A DNA stretch of 64,000 nt from Acanthococcus lagerstroemiae (GCA_031841125.1 CM063108.1:72264344-72328343), one strand, 5' to 3'; counted from the first letter of the stretch, positions 22,470 through 36,059 are shown. Made by a program: numbers and translations. Notes: a model not told the origin generated them from the sequence alone.

Positions 22470-23310
22470 TTTTAAATCACTAATATTTCAACATAGTCGC
22501 CATCAAATTCGATACATCGCTGCCACCGCTTGATCAGTTTTCGCACTCCGTTCTCGTAAAATACAGCCGGCTGTTGTCGGTAAAATCTAGATATTCGGAC
22601 TTGAATTCGTCGATATCCTTTTAGGTATTCTTTAAGATATATCCGAATAGATAAAAGTTACTAGGAGCGAGGTTGGGGCTATAAAGGTGCGTCCACATTA
22701 GGATGATCAGCCTATTCATCCTGGATGATCAGTCTGGGTATGATCAGCATTTTTTTATCAGACCACAAATAAGTTGATCGGGGATAAAGGATGGTCATTC
22801 AGGCTGATCAGTCCTTCAGTTTCATTTTGGCTGATCATCTGCACGTCCACACTACATTCATCTTGGGCTGATCATCCTAATGTGGACACGCCTTAAGGAG
22901 GGTGCGGCACAATTTCGTAATGCAACTCCTGTAACCTGGCTTGAGTGGGCGTTGCGGTATGAGGTCTCACGTTGTCATGTTTCAGTAAGCAGGTACCACT
23001 GGCAGGTCGAACGCGGTTTAAACGATATCGTAAAGCTGTTAAGATCTTATAGCACTTCTCAGCATTGATTGTGGTTCCTTTTTTCAAAACTGATCAAGTT
23101 TGGCAACAATTTCATCCCTTTTCGGGAATTTTGGGTGCCCTGACCGAGATGTTCATTCAGTAATTCGAACGTACCAGCCTTTCTTTCTCTAGCCCGTATC
23201 TGTGCCACACTGATATTGAAACACGCGCCTTCAATCGTCGAAAAATCTCAACCAGCGTAGCACCTTCAAGCATCAAAAAATAGACTACCGATTTTTGCAT
23301 GTACCTAGTG
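22470..23310 (-). pseudogene. mariner transposase remnant
   Basis: Read on the minus strand, the N-terminal part has the helix-turn-helix type phrase VYFLMLEGATLVEIFRRL (about 23297-23240). The central part ends with the mariner signature LLKHDNVRPHTATPTQARL, containing the second catalytic Asp (HDN). The next block, YEIVPHPP, runs into a miniature element at 22893. Beyond it the frame continues as YSPNLAPSNFYLFGYIL and, after a frameshift near 22630, to a C-terminus with KLIKRWQRCIEFDGDYVEIL. The third acidic position of the DD34D triad is Asn in SPNLAP. With the deletion, frameshift, insertion and lost catalytic residue it cannot be active. The closest families are irritans/cecropia-type mariners. 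Confidence 0.9.
22685..22893. mobile_element. PIF/Harbinger-type miniature element nested in mariner
   Basis: A 209-base element with 28-base inverted ends (AGGTGCGTCCACATTAGG on the left; CCTAATGTGGACACGCCT on the right; 26 of 28 pair). It is flanked by TAA on both sides (22682-22684 and 22894-22896). Removing one TAA and the element rejoins the mariner frame exactly at PHPP|YSP, which proves the insertion site. Several TGATCA-type palindromes occur inside (GGATGATCAG, GCTGATCATC). A 3-base TWA duplication is the PIF/Harbinger hallmark. No coding sequence. Confidence 0.9.
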
Positions 23311-23490
23311 GCAGTATATAGTTTTCGTTTCAGACACACGTTTCGCGAACAAAAGTTAATATAGAACCGATCTAATCCTCGTTTTGAAGCTAATGAGTTT
23401 ATCTTTCCAAAGAGCACGCGCACACTCTAGCAGGTCCAGTGGTTCCCAAGATATGGGCTTGGAGGCATTGCTTATTGAACAGCCTTTGTA

Positions 23491-23971
23491 CCTGGCGTTC
23501 AACGTAATTGACCTAAAACAAATATTTCTTCCTACCACGCGTCTTATTTTCAATTTTTTCGGTATCTATTCTCGCTAAACCAAAATAGTCATTCAACATC
23601 CACGTTCTCTGCTCTGATTGTCTTTCGACCGGGTGAAACATTTTTTCAAAACTGGAACCAAACACGATCACGAAATAGTGTAGTCCCTCCAAAATTCAAG
23701 ATGATTATGAAAGGTGACTGTATTATTGTCGATATCCACATACATCTCAACTTGTACGAGAATACAAAAATACGAAAACCACAAGGGTAGATAACGAAAT
23801 TTACCCCAGGTGATACTAGGAAGGGAAAAGTTCAGTGCCTTAGATTCATACGACATACTCGGAAGAACCAAACAATTACATTCGACAGCAACATTCGAGG
23901 AACCTTATCGTACTGCGGGGAACATGTCCCGGAAATGGGAATACGGGATTCTGTAAATCATTATTATTCTA
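23491..23971. other. AT-rich sequence, nothing recognised
   Basis: No supported feature. Confidence 0.35.
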
Positions 23972-24880
23972 CAGGTCTAGTCACATTAGGATGGCCCTTA
24001 TTTTTAACCATCAGAATTTCAAATACCTCCCTTTTCTTCGAAAAGTCGGTAAAATGAGACGCTCCCTAGATCTGTTTCAGTGTGATAAAGAAAAATCTTA
24101 CGGAGTTTCAAATCGATCGGATAAGAGGAATGCGTGCCTCAAGTCTCTTCCCTTCTTACATTGAGTTTACAGTACATTTTTTTTTCTCAGCCCTTAATCG
24201 CATTAGAAATAATCCTCACAGCTTTATAGAAAGTGCATTCAATATTCATCAAAGTAAACCAGTTAAATGCCCCAATGTGGAATAATGACCCAGGGGGAGT
24301 GACTCAAAAAAGAGGGACAAATGAGGAAAATTAAAATTTGAGATAGGGGTAGGTTTACAGAGTTTCGAGGTAGCTGAATTCAATTCGGGAGTAATTTTTA
24401 CATTTTACCGCCTAGGGTATCACTAAAGAGGGAAGGGTGTTAAATATGTATCAGCGATTTTCCAAAATGGTACTCGATTTGTCGGCTTCCAAAGCCGCTA
24501 AACTCAACTCTAGGAGTGAGGTACCACTTGAATTGGATACCAAAATCACACAGTACCACTTCATTTGGATACAAAAATTATATGGGAATCGGGTTCAGCA
24601 AATGTGACAACCTGCAAATCGAACACCATATTGGAAAAAGACTAATATTTAATTATTTGAACCAGACTCTAATCAGCTATACAAAAATTATAATCAGAAT
24701 TGAATTCAGCGACCTCAAAAATCACGAAAAATCAAATACTATTCCGGAAAAACTACTAACATTTGAACCCACCCAACCGCCTAGCCTACCAATTTCAAGG
24801 ATTCCTCGGTAAGCTTTATCAAAATTTAAATATAGTCAAAAATGAATTCACCGACCTTCAAAACCTAAGAAATGATACCT
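23972..24880. repeat. Hairpin-family end and degenerate GAATTCAGCGACC units (element D)
   Basis: CATTAGGATGGCCCTTATTT (from about 23973) matches the termini of the other hairpin elements. Downstream, phrases such as GGTTCAGCAAATG (24593), GAATTCAGCGACC (24703) and GAATTCACCGACC (24843) recur about 110-140 bases apart, the same unit as in the palindromic array at 39-41 kb. A possible inverted unit (GTAGCTGAATTC) is at about 24370. The right terminus was not found. Confidence 0.45.
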
Positions 24881-25859
24881 ATATTATATCTACTCATGAA
24901 CATAAATACTTGTGACTTCTCTTCACCACTGCCCCCCGCGGTAGAGGGGAAACCACACACTTTAAATAATCGATACAAGTGTCTCTTCACCAAACACTTT
25001 TTTCTTTCGATGTAAATTAATCTCGTTCGTACTAAGAAGAAGGAAAGAACGGGGTTTGGTCCGTCTTTTTCCATAGGCGGAAAGAGGACAGGCTCATCTC
25101 GAATCTTTCGTAAAAAGTTCCTTCGTTTTGAAGGTTTCAGTATCCCCACCGGAGCACTAAAATATAGGTTATCAATCAATTTCGCCGATTATTTCGCATT
25201 CATCCTTTTTCTAAGTAAAACATCAGTCCATCTCGAAAACGCGTAAAGCGATATTCGATAGAACATTTTAACCAACCGCAAAATTTACAAAATATAAAGG
25301 TACTTTGATACGAATTTGCGCGTAAAATTTGTACGATTCAACGAAATCTTTTCAGAGCATGTCCACGAATTTGGGTTACAGTAAGTTATGCCCGTCGACA
25401 ATAAAGAATATTTTTGCGCACACAGCCATACTACGCCCTAATTATATGCCGGGGCTCGGAGCTCGGCTTGTTTTATACGTACGTACACTTTCTTATTAAC
25501 CTGCTGAAGCATGCCGATGTAATTCGGATACAGTTGTAGTTATTCTTACGTGAAAATCCCGCCATAAAAACCGAACTTGTAAACGCTACAATTATTTCAG
25601 ATTTGACTACGTAGGTCATGTAGTTTCTCACAGATTATACATCGTTGTTACACGGTCTCTGCTTGTTAACGTTTATATTTGTAGTCGGTAGCCTCTACCT
25701 CATATCATTTTCAATATTTTGCGAGTGCACTCGCGGTCAATGGTCATTCACATTTGCAAATTTCCACGTCTCCCGTCGATTATTAATATAAGTGTTAAGT
25801 TTGCTAAAACGACTGATGAAAGTCAAAAAGAATCCTAACAAAGTACACTAGTCCTGATA
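24881..25859. other. No supported gene
   Basis: Short overlapping frames only. A less AT-rich patch at about 25430-25560 has no recognised motif. Confidence 0.35.
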
Positions 25860-25944
25860 AGCTTAGTCCTGATAAGCTAGCAGAGTCTCAATGATTGTCA
25901 GTTCTAACATACATAGTATTAACGAGTTTTCACAGTCTTAACAT
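25860..25944 (+). repeat. Decamer array, interrupted by a LINE
   Basis: AGAGTCTCAATGATTGTC, TTAACGAGTTTTCACAGTCT and similar units. The array resumes at 27460, so the LINE between probably inserted here. Confidence 0.5.
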
Positions 25945-27450
25945 TTATGTTCTTACAGTTTTCAAGATTCGTCGTCGTTGTCATCCAAGTGGTAGGCCTA
26001 TTAGCCTATTTATGCGGCGTTTCAATGGAAGAAGACGAATTAGATGTGTCCACTAATTTCCTCCTCGGTCTTCCTCTTAACTTTTTTTCAAACGGTGTAT
26101 ACTGTATATTCGCGTATCTGGGCGAACATTCTTCATCCATAGGATCTACGGGCTCTCCACCTTTTTCGGTAGCTCTTGATTTTGCTCAAAACGGACGTTA
26201 CTTTCAGTTTCTTGAGGATATCAGTGTTCCTCTTCTCATCGAGTATTGTGTAACCAGCTGTTTCTTTAATGAAACGCATTTCCGTTGCTGTGATAGTTTT
26301 TATCGGTTTTATTCACGGCCCAAATTTCGCTGCTATATTTCAGCATTAGAATTGAAAAATCATTGTAGATTTTTAACACTTGTTTCCCGCTTCGTATTAT
26401 TCCCAGCGATTGAGTAATTAATAGGGCCAGCCACTTTGATGATATCTCAGTTCCCAAATGTTTGAAAGTATTCGTCTGTTCAATTAAGCACCCATGTACC
26501 ACGATCTTGGACCTTATTGGATCTTTTTCACGGAAGGCCATCACCCTGATATCTGCTGTTGATATTTTCATGCTGAATTCCCAAGCTACGGTGGCCAAGT
26601 TGTACACGGCTCGTTGTAGGTCATTCTCGTTCTCAATCATGCTCACTTGGTCATCTGCAAATGTTTCAAGACTCTGGTTTCCTTTAATCCTTACGCCATT
26701 CAGTTGCGTTTTGTACTACTCTGTCAATATTTGATCCGTGTGGATATTAGATGGAACGCATAACGCCGGGCATCCTCATCATACACCCGGATTCATTGCA
26801 GCGTACTCTGAAATCTTGTTTTCCAAGTGTACTCGAATTACTGTATTGCTATACATGGATCTCAGCATAAGAACAGCTGGCGTAGCGATTCCTCGATCTA
26901 GCAGTATTTCAAGTAGTCTTCCTCGGTATTGTGTGATCGTACGCTTTCTCGAAATCAACGAAGTATAGATGCATTTCCAAGTTGAATTCGATTCTTTTTT
27001 CCATCCGTAATTTAACCGTGTATGCTGATCTGTACAGGAACGACCACTTCGAAATTTATCTTGCAGCTCTAAGAAAAAGGTGTCTGCAATCAGGTTCGTA
27101 AAATTCGCCATAAATCGAGAGAGAACCTTAGATCCGGCGTATAGCAGACTAATTCCGCGATAATTTTCCATTCTGACACACCGCCCTTCTGGAACAGTGA
27201 TGTAATAAGGCCTTCCTGAGATCATCTGGGATTTTATCTTCTTGAAATAGGAGGCTGTAAAAGTTTAGCAGCTACTTCTTGAAGGTCATCATCACGTATT
27301 TATGCAACTCTGCTGATATACCATCCTCACCTGGAGCTTTACCGAATTTCATCGTGGTCAATACCTCATTTCGATCGCCCATCGTGAATACTCGCACATC
27401 GTTTACGTCCTCTAATGGATCTATTTCTGGTAGGCTAGAGTATCAGCAGG
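25945..27450 (-). pseudogene. LINE reverse-transcriptase fossil
   Basis: On the minus strand, conserved non-LTR retrotransposon blocks appear in order: KFGKAPGEDGISAELHKY (about 27350), MENYRGISLLYAGSKVLSRF (about 27170), LELQDKFRSGRSCTDQHTRL (about 27070), the catalytic FADDQVSM (26641-26664), and MKISTADIRVMAF. The C-terminal tail LRGRPRRKLVDTSN lies near 26070. The frame is broken by several stops and shifts, and the endonuclease half is missing. It is a 5'-truncated, dead copy of the type common in insect genomes (endonuclease/reverse transcriptase LINEs). Clade is not assigned. Confidence 0.9.
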
Positions 27451-27459
27451 ATCGATTTG

Positions 27460-27560
27460 TGTACTAAAATGGTCTCAACGAGTCTTAGCAGAATTACAGA
27501 TTCTGAATATGATCTTTCAACGAGCTTAATAAGGTTTTAAGAATTCTTAGAACAGTCCTT
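27460..27560 (+). repeat. Decamer array, right of the LINE
   Basis: TCTCAACGAGTCTTAGCAGA and following variants match the array left of the LINE. Confidence 0.5.
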
Positions 27561-30500
27561 ATGATTCACAACTTATTATAGATAAGGCCGCCTAAAGCAT
27601 ACAGTCAGATAACTAAATCTAACGCAATTGTACCAAAGAGTTAAATTAAAATTGTTCTTTCCTACAGAAGAGCCTCTACACTCCGGTATTTTTCTTGTGA
27701 ACCAGTCGGTTAGCGAGAAAATTGAAGATAACGAGAACTAGAGAGCGCGATACGTTTTTCTAAAATAGAAGACTAAAATATATTCTCCCCCCCCCCTTGA
27801 CTATATGTATAGGCTACGAACTTTTAAAAAACAAAATTTTTTCAGCTATCAAAGGAACTCCACCTTCCAGCTCAATTATAACTGCTCCATTATAAGGTAT
27901 GGTGAAATGAACGACTGTCTCAAGCCTTACAAAGACCCTGCGTAAGTCTATTTCTGATTCAATAAACTGACAGTCGAATAGTCATTTTCGAAAGTACGAT
28001 AAGGTTAGTCCCTACAACATGAAAAAAGAGGCTTAATGCTTATAAATTTGGACCATGTCCTCTGGCTAAATACTCAACCTGACGAGTTTTTAAATGAGAA
28101 ATGTTTCCTAATATCAATAATGCCTTGAAACTGGAATCAAGCAACCGTCAATACGACCTTTACACCCTCTTCGAAAGTAATTTCAGGTCACGTAATTGTT
28201 GTACAGTTGAATTACACATTCACATCTTTCGGTATCCCGTCAAGTCTGAATTTATTACGCTAATCTCCGGCATCGAAATCGGAAACTACATCGTGAAGAA
28301 ACGTCCGGAATAACTAAACCGAGATCCGGCAAGAAGATAATCGTTTGAATTTCTCGCAAGTGTTCAAATTTCTCATCGTTCTGTTTACAAACTGGGGGAG
28401 ACATTTTCTCGCACGACTTTCCCACAATCAATGTACACTCCGTTGACCGGCACATATACAGGTGTACACACAACTTCGTAATCATATTCGAATAGTATTT
28501 AAATTCAACGCGAATTTGTATAATTGAGAAATAATAGAAACACGTACAGCGGTTCGTGAGCAAGGCGTGTTTGGTGAACTCGCTGTTTCCCCTTTGCACA
28601 CTAACCCAAGGTACCCCGACTTCTTCATCTGTCGTGAAGAAACAACGGAGCTACTTCTGAAACGACTTCATCTGTATAATGATAGGTTTGATCGGCTATT
28701 TCGAACTTCCCCGACATCTTGCAGAACAAAAAGAAAATGGGAAATGAAAACAGGAGTTTTTGCAATACCAAATCGTCGGAACTGGCAATAAGACTCCAGT
28801 AAAAAAGTGAACAACCAAAAAGCTGACTGGGCTTAAACTTTCACGGATATAAATGATATCATACGTATTATTAACATGCAGAATACTTCGCAGCAATAGG
28901 TATTCTGGAAAAATAAATTCGGCGTTTCTAATAAGGTAGCAGCGGTATGTAAGGTCCGGCGGGTAATAAGGCCCATTGTTTGGTGCTTGGTCACAGCTCA
29001 CGCAGTCATGCAGCAAAACGAAGCGTAATTAGGGATTCCAAAAATATGTTTTTACATGTTTTTTTTTTCTGTGGAAGTAGATAGGAAATATATATGTTAT
29101 TTTTGTGATTCGTAGAATTTCAAAAAGAATGAGCCACACTTGATCGAGCATATTTTGAGCGTAAAATCATGTTTTAGAATATTTTCTACTTTTTTAGAGC
29201 ATATTCAAGAATATTTGGTAAATTTTCACATTTATTTATTTATTGACAAAATATGTACGGACAATCAGATCTCTCCAGTGTACTTTTACAACCAGTTTAT
29301 CACACTAGGGAGGTCTAAGTGAGTTTTTATTTGGATAATACATACATCTACACACCATCTACTTATGCACGAGCTTATATATATTTACACCCCCCCTTTA
29401 TTTTGGCGTTACATTGGATTGAGTGTTACTGAATATCTTTCTTGGTTTTCAATATTTCTTTCACGAATTTGTTTACTTGACATGGCTTTCTTTTTCTTGT
29501 GAACATTTTTTTAAGATCTCTCCAGAGTGATATTATATGTTTCATTTTGATTTAACATTTTGGCATTCTATGAAAGCGTGATCTGGACTCTCTCTAACGT
29601 TTAGGTCATGGAGTTTAACCTTTTTCTCCTCTTTTCTCATGTTATATTAAGGGAAAAAACTGGGAAATTGTCGCATACACGATAAAAATGAAATAGAAAT
29701 GGTTTCATAACCGGATCTTCACAAAAATGGTTCGTTACATTTTTTCGTACTTTTCCGAAAAGTGGTCAAATGGGGAGAAAGGTGATCAAATGACTAGGCT
29801 AGCTAACCGATTTGCTAGACATCCGTCTTTTTACCGGAATTTCTGTTGATCGGTTCCTCAGTCATGGGCTGGCAGACGGATCAGCTAATTATTGACTATT
29901 AGTGTGCCTTTCAGCCTGCAAATGCACGACTGTTCGCCGGTCTAGCAAGGATGCTGGAATTCCCCATGGAGGAGCGGGATGAGGCTAAGTTCTTGGCAAA
30001 CACAGGACATGGCACAAAAATCTGGTTTTTTTTTGTTTGTTTTTTTAATGCCGAAATTAGATTGACACAGGACGAACAATGATCTTCAAGGGCTAAGGTT
30101 AAAGTCATTTATTTTGAGGTTTAAAAAATTTCACCTTTCCAAATTGGGAGTTGGCATATTTCACTAACTTCAGGATTTTAAATAGAAACATACCGATTTC
30201 TTTTTTCTTTTTTTTAGGGGGGGGGGGTCGCTATTAACTTTTCTAGCGTGGTCAGATGTGCTAAATTTTTTCTGTTTTACTACTCGCTCTGACGCTAGTA
30301 TACCAAATGATCGCCGACAGTCAATATAATTTCAAATAAATGAATTCGGAGTTTCCGAAACGAAACAGGAATTCAGTGAAGCTGAATGATACCGCCAAAC
30401 GAGCTCTAGCTAGCAGAACTGCAAATTAAATCTCGCAACCTGTTGGACGTACTCGAGATACGATACATCGTCAAACTAGTCTTCATACTCTCGAATTTGT

Positions 30501-33500
30501 ATGCACGTAAAGTCACACCTTTCATAAAATTCTCGTTAGGCAATCTTTTTCACGTTTATGAACCCACTTTCGTGATACCTGCTGTGTTGAAGGGTAAACA
30601 GCACGAATCTTCTAAACGAGAACGTTTAATGCCATCGTGACGAAAATGAACTTTCGGCAGTATATAGACTTTTCTGGAACTACACGAACGAAATGAAATT
30701 TGGAGACAGTCGACCTAAGAATACGAAGAGGAAAATTAATTTTCGGCGCTTTCGACAACCACCCACGAATCTAAACGACCACGCCTAGTAATTGAAGCAG
30801 AAAATTGAATATATACTAAGGATACGCGATCCTTATGTATACGAGTTTTGTCGGGACCGAAGAACCTCGCAAAGAGTTCTCGAAAATTGGGGGCTGAAGT
30901 TTTTCAAACAGTTCCACATAAAAATACTCTGAAGCTGAAAAACCTCCAAAAAATGAGAGAGAGAGCACACAGCTGAAAGAATTTATACGACGCTTCAAAT
31001 TTTTTCTTCTTTTCGCGTACTTGCTCCCTTTTTTTCTTTGGTTGCTACCGTTTTTTCAACAACGAATTATAAATTTTTTACTCCCCGCATTATCCACTTC
31101 TCCCCTGCACGCCGATAGTACAAGAACGCCTCCGGATTTTCGACGTTGGAAAGCTATTAACGTCTTCTGTTTATACGAGTACAAAACCATTCACCGTATC
31201 GGCTACACCGACCGACAAAAAATTTTGAATTTCAAGATAGGAAAAAAAAAGAGAAGAAAAATCGAGAGAAAAACTTTGCAACGCTTTGTGTATGTTCGAA
31301 ATTTGGGAAACGATAAGAAATGATCTGTAGTGCACTTTTCCTCGGCTCGTTTAGTAGTACGGTAAATATTTTTCTGTATGTATAGCATGGTCGTGGCCAT
31401 TCTCGAGAAGGAAACCGCGCTATATTTTCAAAACTTTAATAGCTTTTCTTAATAAATTTGTTTTTTCGTGATTTAGCTTCGTTTTCTCGCTTTGCGAACG
31501 ATACGATCTGCCCGGAACGCGAATTTAATGCGTCGTAAACATTACGATTAAGAAACACGAAGCTCCACTCCATTTTCTACCGTTCATTTTCTTAATTCTT
31601 TTCTCTTCTTCTCGAGTTGAGTGTACTCACAGAAGATCTGAGTATAATTGTGTATATAAATGCGTGTAAGCTTGCATCTCTAAATGAGACACGGCTCTAG
31701 GTCCTATCATGGCAAGCAAGAAGGTCCGAACTCTGAACTAATTTTGAAGAGACACGAACACTTGTTGAGAATATAGACAATATGTACAGCACAGTGGAGT
31801 ATAAAAAATAGCCCGATGGAATTCAACTCCACCGAAGTAAAAGCCGATTCGGATCGGAAATTTTTTCATTGACTTCTTAGGACTGGCTCCGTTTAATTAC
31901 TAGACTAAAAGTGTACAATGTCTGTATCCGAGCTACCCACACCGTACCGTTATGACTCTGATAACGACACTTTCTCGGTAGAACATTAAGGCCAACATAC
32001 CGACACGTCCTAGAAAAGGACCCAAATGTAGACTGATTTTTGGTATCTTTCCTATATCACTCAACGTTGATACAAAGTTCTACTGGGAAAATGACGATGA
32101 AGACAGTCAGGGTTTGAAAAGGAAGCCCGTTGAGGTATTTTGCCTAGGTCCGATTTCTTCAGGAGCCCGGGCACCCAAATATTTCGATCTCTTATTTCAA
32201 AACCGAGCTGAAATTCATTTCCACGAAGATTAGGTACAGTCTCGAAAACATTATGTTCTAAGTCCGAATTCTCCTACCACATCCCCGTAGACAATTACCG
32301 CGATCACAGCTCCGGGAACCTAGATCTCGGCTCCATTTTTTTTTTCAGTGGATGGGAAAGGCGGTGATGCAGAATATGTTCTTTTAGTATTATACAGGCG
32401 TAAGACATCATTATCCTCGGTAATGAAGGTTTGCTCCCGCTGGAAGATTTGACTGTTCAAATCCAAGAATAAAAGTTAAGGTGAAGAGCTCTTTCTTCTC
32501 TTTTTCACTGAAATTTGGAGGTAGAAAATGTTAACTAACTCCAAATAGCCCTCCCCACCTGAAAAGAATCCTTCTACGAAGCTCCAGTATACAGACAGAA
32601 AATACTTGTGTACTGAGTGTCTACCATTCTTGCAGACCAAAACTCTCTTGAATCACAGTTGGATAGTCCGATCATGTTTTTTCACCATGTGATAAAGCAG
32701 AAAATCGTTTCGGATGAAGTAGGGTAAACCAGACCACTGAAACTAAGCAAACCTCAACGACTGTGAGCCCAAGACGGTTAAATTTCTATCGAGTATGGTT
32801 TAGAGGAGAAATCCGCATATCATTTGAAATAGAACTTTTCAAGGAAATTTTCTTGAAAATAGAAAAATAGCCGCTTACTTTGTGGGTATGAAAACCCGCT
32901 CCCACAGAAGAATTCTGATACCGGACTCGATCCTTCCCGTCAAAAATGAACGCGCATCGTCGACATAAATAATTTCTTTCGGCCTTGCGAGCGATCAAAT
33001 CGTTCTATACTTTTTATCGTACCATCATTTCAATTTTTTTATTTTTTTTATTATTTTCTAGATTCCGACAAAAAGTTGTACTTTGAATTTACAACCCCCA
33101 CAGCAGCGTCGTAATATTCATTCGCTCGTAAAGTTTTTATTTTCAAAATACCTCTAAAATCCTTTCAAAGTGAAATCAATACTTCCGCATTTTTACGACT
33201 GAAAATACGTAATTTGCAAACTTTTCTCCGACTAGATTACGTGTGCAATTGGTGCAGTTCCATACACCAACTTGCTTACTACAATATTTATAAATTACAG
33301 CATGTAAAGACCAGAGCGAAACAAAATAAAACTGCTCTCAGCAAACATAGTCATATTATACGAAATACGTAAACGAAGTAAACGCGACAAAAGTACGTTA
33401 AACAACTTCAGATTTTTTTTTTTTTTTTTTTGGTCTCATTGGTGCAGTTAATTTCGAAGACGTAATCCATATTGCGTGTCGCCTGTAATTATCGCCTGTG

Positions 33501-34860
33501 CAGCGATTACAGGCGCATCAGACGACGTTAATCGTTCGTGAAGCGAAAATGCAGCCGTGGACGTATCCCGTGTCAAAATTTCGATTCAATTTACATAACC
33601 AACATAGGCGAGATAGTATCGTTACGTTAACGTAATGCAATCGAATGAAAATCTGACCACAAGTCATTAAAGCAGAAAAGGATTACAGCGTATCAAAATA
33701 CATCGCTGTAGCTTTTGCCCAAATATCTACTAACTAATGATCTCTGTTCAGAAGGAGGAGGAGAAGAAGGAAACGATCGAGTTTTGCCAAATACTCTCTG
33801 TATACAATCATCATTGGATGGTGGACAACTGCACACGAATGGCTCAACAAATACGACAATTTTGAATTAAATCGAATTAACCCAACAAGAGCGTACAAAG
33901 GTAAATTATCTTTCAGCACAGGCCATTAGACATAGGCAGAATTCACGATCATGAAACTAATTTTCGGAAAGACGGTGGAAAAGATACACATTTTCCGAAT
34001 TTCTTTTTTGAATACATTACTCATTTCGAATGAAGTGAGTTTTTTGACACCCCACTCCTCCAGCCACTGCATATTACTCCCGAAAACCTAGGAAAGAAAT
34101 TTTGAAAACGAAACTACCACTCGATTCCTTCGTTCAGATGAAGGTGTATTCAAATCGTCGAGAAGGCGTAATCGGTTCAGTTGCAACCAAGTGACGTTTG
34201 AAATTTTTATACAACTTTCGCCGTTATTTATAATACGCCAGCGACTTCCAAAATTCCGGGTCAACTACAAACGCAAAAACGACGATATCGTCTGAAACCC
34301 CGTTTTGTTCTATTCAAATTAATTCCGGTCGTAATTCTTACAGTAATGGCGGTCCGAAGAGAGGCGTAGTAAATCGTACACAAATAACTGGCTCACCTGA
34401 GATATACATAACCTTCCACGAATGTCGTAATTTTATCACCATTCCGCTAATTACCGCGGGGCGCAAACACCCGACTGGACGGACATTTGGAGAAAAGCCA
34501 AAAATAACAAAATAAAATAATTTAAAAAAATAATAAAAATTACGCGACAACGTAATAAGTGAGAATTATTTCATTATAATATGCTAACTCGATATCTTCG
34601 TTTCATAAGAAGTGCACAGAATCTGCAAATGTGACACGACAATAATTTGAAGTAAGAGAAATGTCAACGAAAAATGATTAATTGTTAAAAGGACAGATAA
34701 CCCTGAACACGAATAGTTTTATTTTCTTACGGAGAGTAAATTTAAAAATAATAATAATAATAATAAAATAATAGCATTTTGACGACAAAGGAAGAAAACC
34801 CACTTCCTGAAAATTCTATTTTCACTATTTCTTCACCGGCCTCAACTATACGAGAGCATT
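27561..34860. other. 7.3 kb without a supported gene
   Basis: This long stretch has only short frames with no domain, signal peptide or paired splice sites. Homopolymer runs occur (C run near 27787-27796, G run near 30219-30228, T run at 33413-33431). A small stem (CGCCTGTAAT / GATTACAGGCG) lies at 33480-33516, and an (AAT)n tract at 34747-34765. Parts may be intron of a gene whose exons lie elsewhere. Confidence 0.4.
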
Positions 34861-34867
34861 AGATGAG

Positions 34868-35660
34868 CAATATGTCCTGTTTTGAACTTTGAAATTTCAA
34901 AAAATTCTTCTCGTTATTGCTTGTATGATGGGCTTCTCCACAGAATTTGTGCGAAAATTTTCTTCAGGGTTCTATCCTGAAAATAAGGAAATCTGATGAC
35001 AGTTTTCCTGAATAGATTATAAGCGTTCATTGGGAAAGCAGTAATTTCCTACCTCGAACTTAGAAGTTTCAGAAGAAATTTCATATTGCAGAAATTGTAA
35101 GAAGAAAGTTTCTTTCAGGATTCTATTTTGTAAGTAAAAAATGTGTTAGTCAATTCCCCTATTTCTGACATACTAGGGTATTAGAGAAGCAATAATTTCC
35201 TACACTTAAAATTAAAATTTTGGCAACAATTTTGCATTGTTGCCCATTCGATGACTATTTTTCAGAATGTATGTGAAAATTTTCTCTTGGTTTCTAACTG
35301 GTTAGCAGGAGAGCGTGAAGTAACATCACCTTCATGTACTATGATAGGGGCAGTAGAGGAGAAATTTCCTAATTTGACCTTGGAAAATCTGGAAAGAATA
35401 TTCTTCCGAATTTTAACCTGTTAGTAGGAAAGTTGAAAATCAGTTCACCATCATTAAAGGAGCAATAAATGTCTTACATAGCACTTTGAAATTTCACAAG
35501 AATTTTCGCATTCATGGGGAAAATTTGGTCTAATTTACAACTGAATATGTAAATTCTTCTTTCTTCTCCGAAAACATAATACGTGCTGAATTGTTTTTTG
35601 AAACAGGAAGTTATAACAACTGAGCAATCTGTCATTTTCTACTACAAATTGTTTCGAATT
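34868..35660. repeat. Degenerate tandem repeat, period roughly 115-170 bp
   Basis: A block containing GCAATAATTTCCTAC followed by ACTTTGAAATTTCAGAAG recurs with variation near 34868, 35036, 35184, 35346, 35462 and perhaps 35622. Each is followed by a similar AATTTTC-rich part. It is an old satellite-like array with no coding frame. Confidence 0.55.
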
Positions 35661-36059
35661 GGTTTTCTGAATTAAAGAAATTGTTATTTTTGATAGGTTC
35701 TATCGCATTTTTTACAGCATTATCGTCAAATTTCTTTCTACAATTTTCAAGTTCTATGTACTGCATGTTGCGTTAAGGTTTAGTATACACTTTTCACATG
35801 TTTTAGAACGAAAAAAAAAAAAATTCATCATCATAGGGTCGCCTGTCCCTTTAAATAACTCAATAATGAAGAGAAAATAAATAAATAAAGATATAAAAAG
35901 AGAGAAAACGAAATGAAAAAAAGTAATGAAGGGTTGCACCATCGTGATTCAAAAACTCGAAAACGAAAACAAAACTGGGAAGGATAGGGCGAAATTGAAA
36001 AATTTTGAAATTGTTGGTGTGCATCCGTAAGATATTTTTCAGTCAATAAGAAAGTTAGT
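35661..36059. other. AT-rich sequence, nothing recognised
   Basis: Frames on the minus strand here are Phe/Leu-rich read-outs of T-rich DNA. Confidence 0.3.

Larger units (their letters stand above)
22369..23488 (-). mobile_element. Defective mariner element
   Basis: Terminal inverted repeats of about 46 bases begin CAAAGGCTGTCCAATAAG at 22369 and end CTTATTGAACAGCCTTTG at 23488. They continue inward (GCCTCCAAGCCCATATCTTG) with a few mismatches. TA flanks both ends (22367-22368, 23489-23490), the mariner target duplication. Without the 209-bp insertion it holds, the element is about 0.9 kb, shorter than the usual 1.3 kb, so it has internal deletions. It encodes the transposase remnant described separately. 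Confidence 0.93.

Noticed and set aside
25947..26417. 156-codon plus-strand ORF starting with a hydrophobic stretch
   Set aside because: It lies antisense to the C-terminal part of the LINE reverse transcriptase; the real coding sense is the minus strand.
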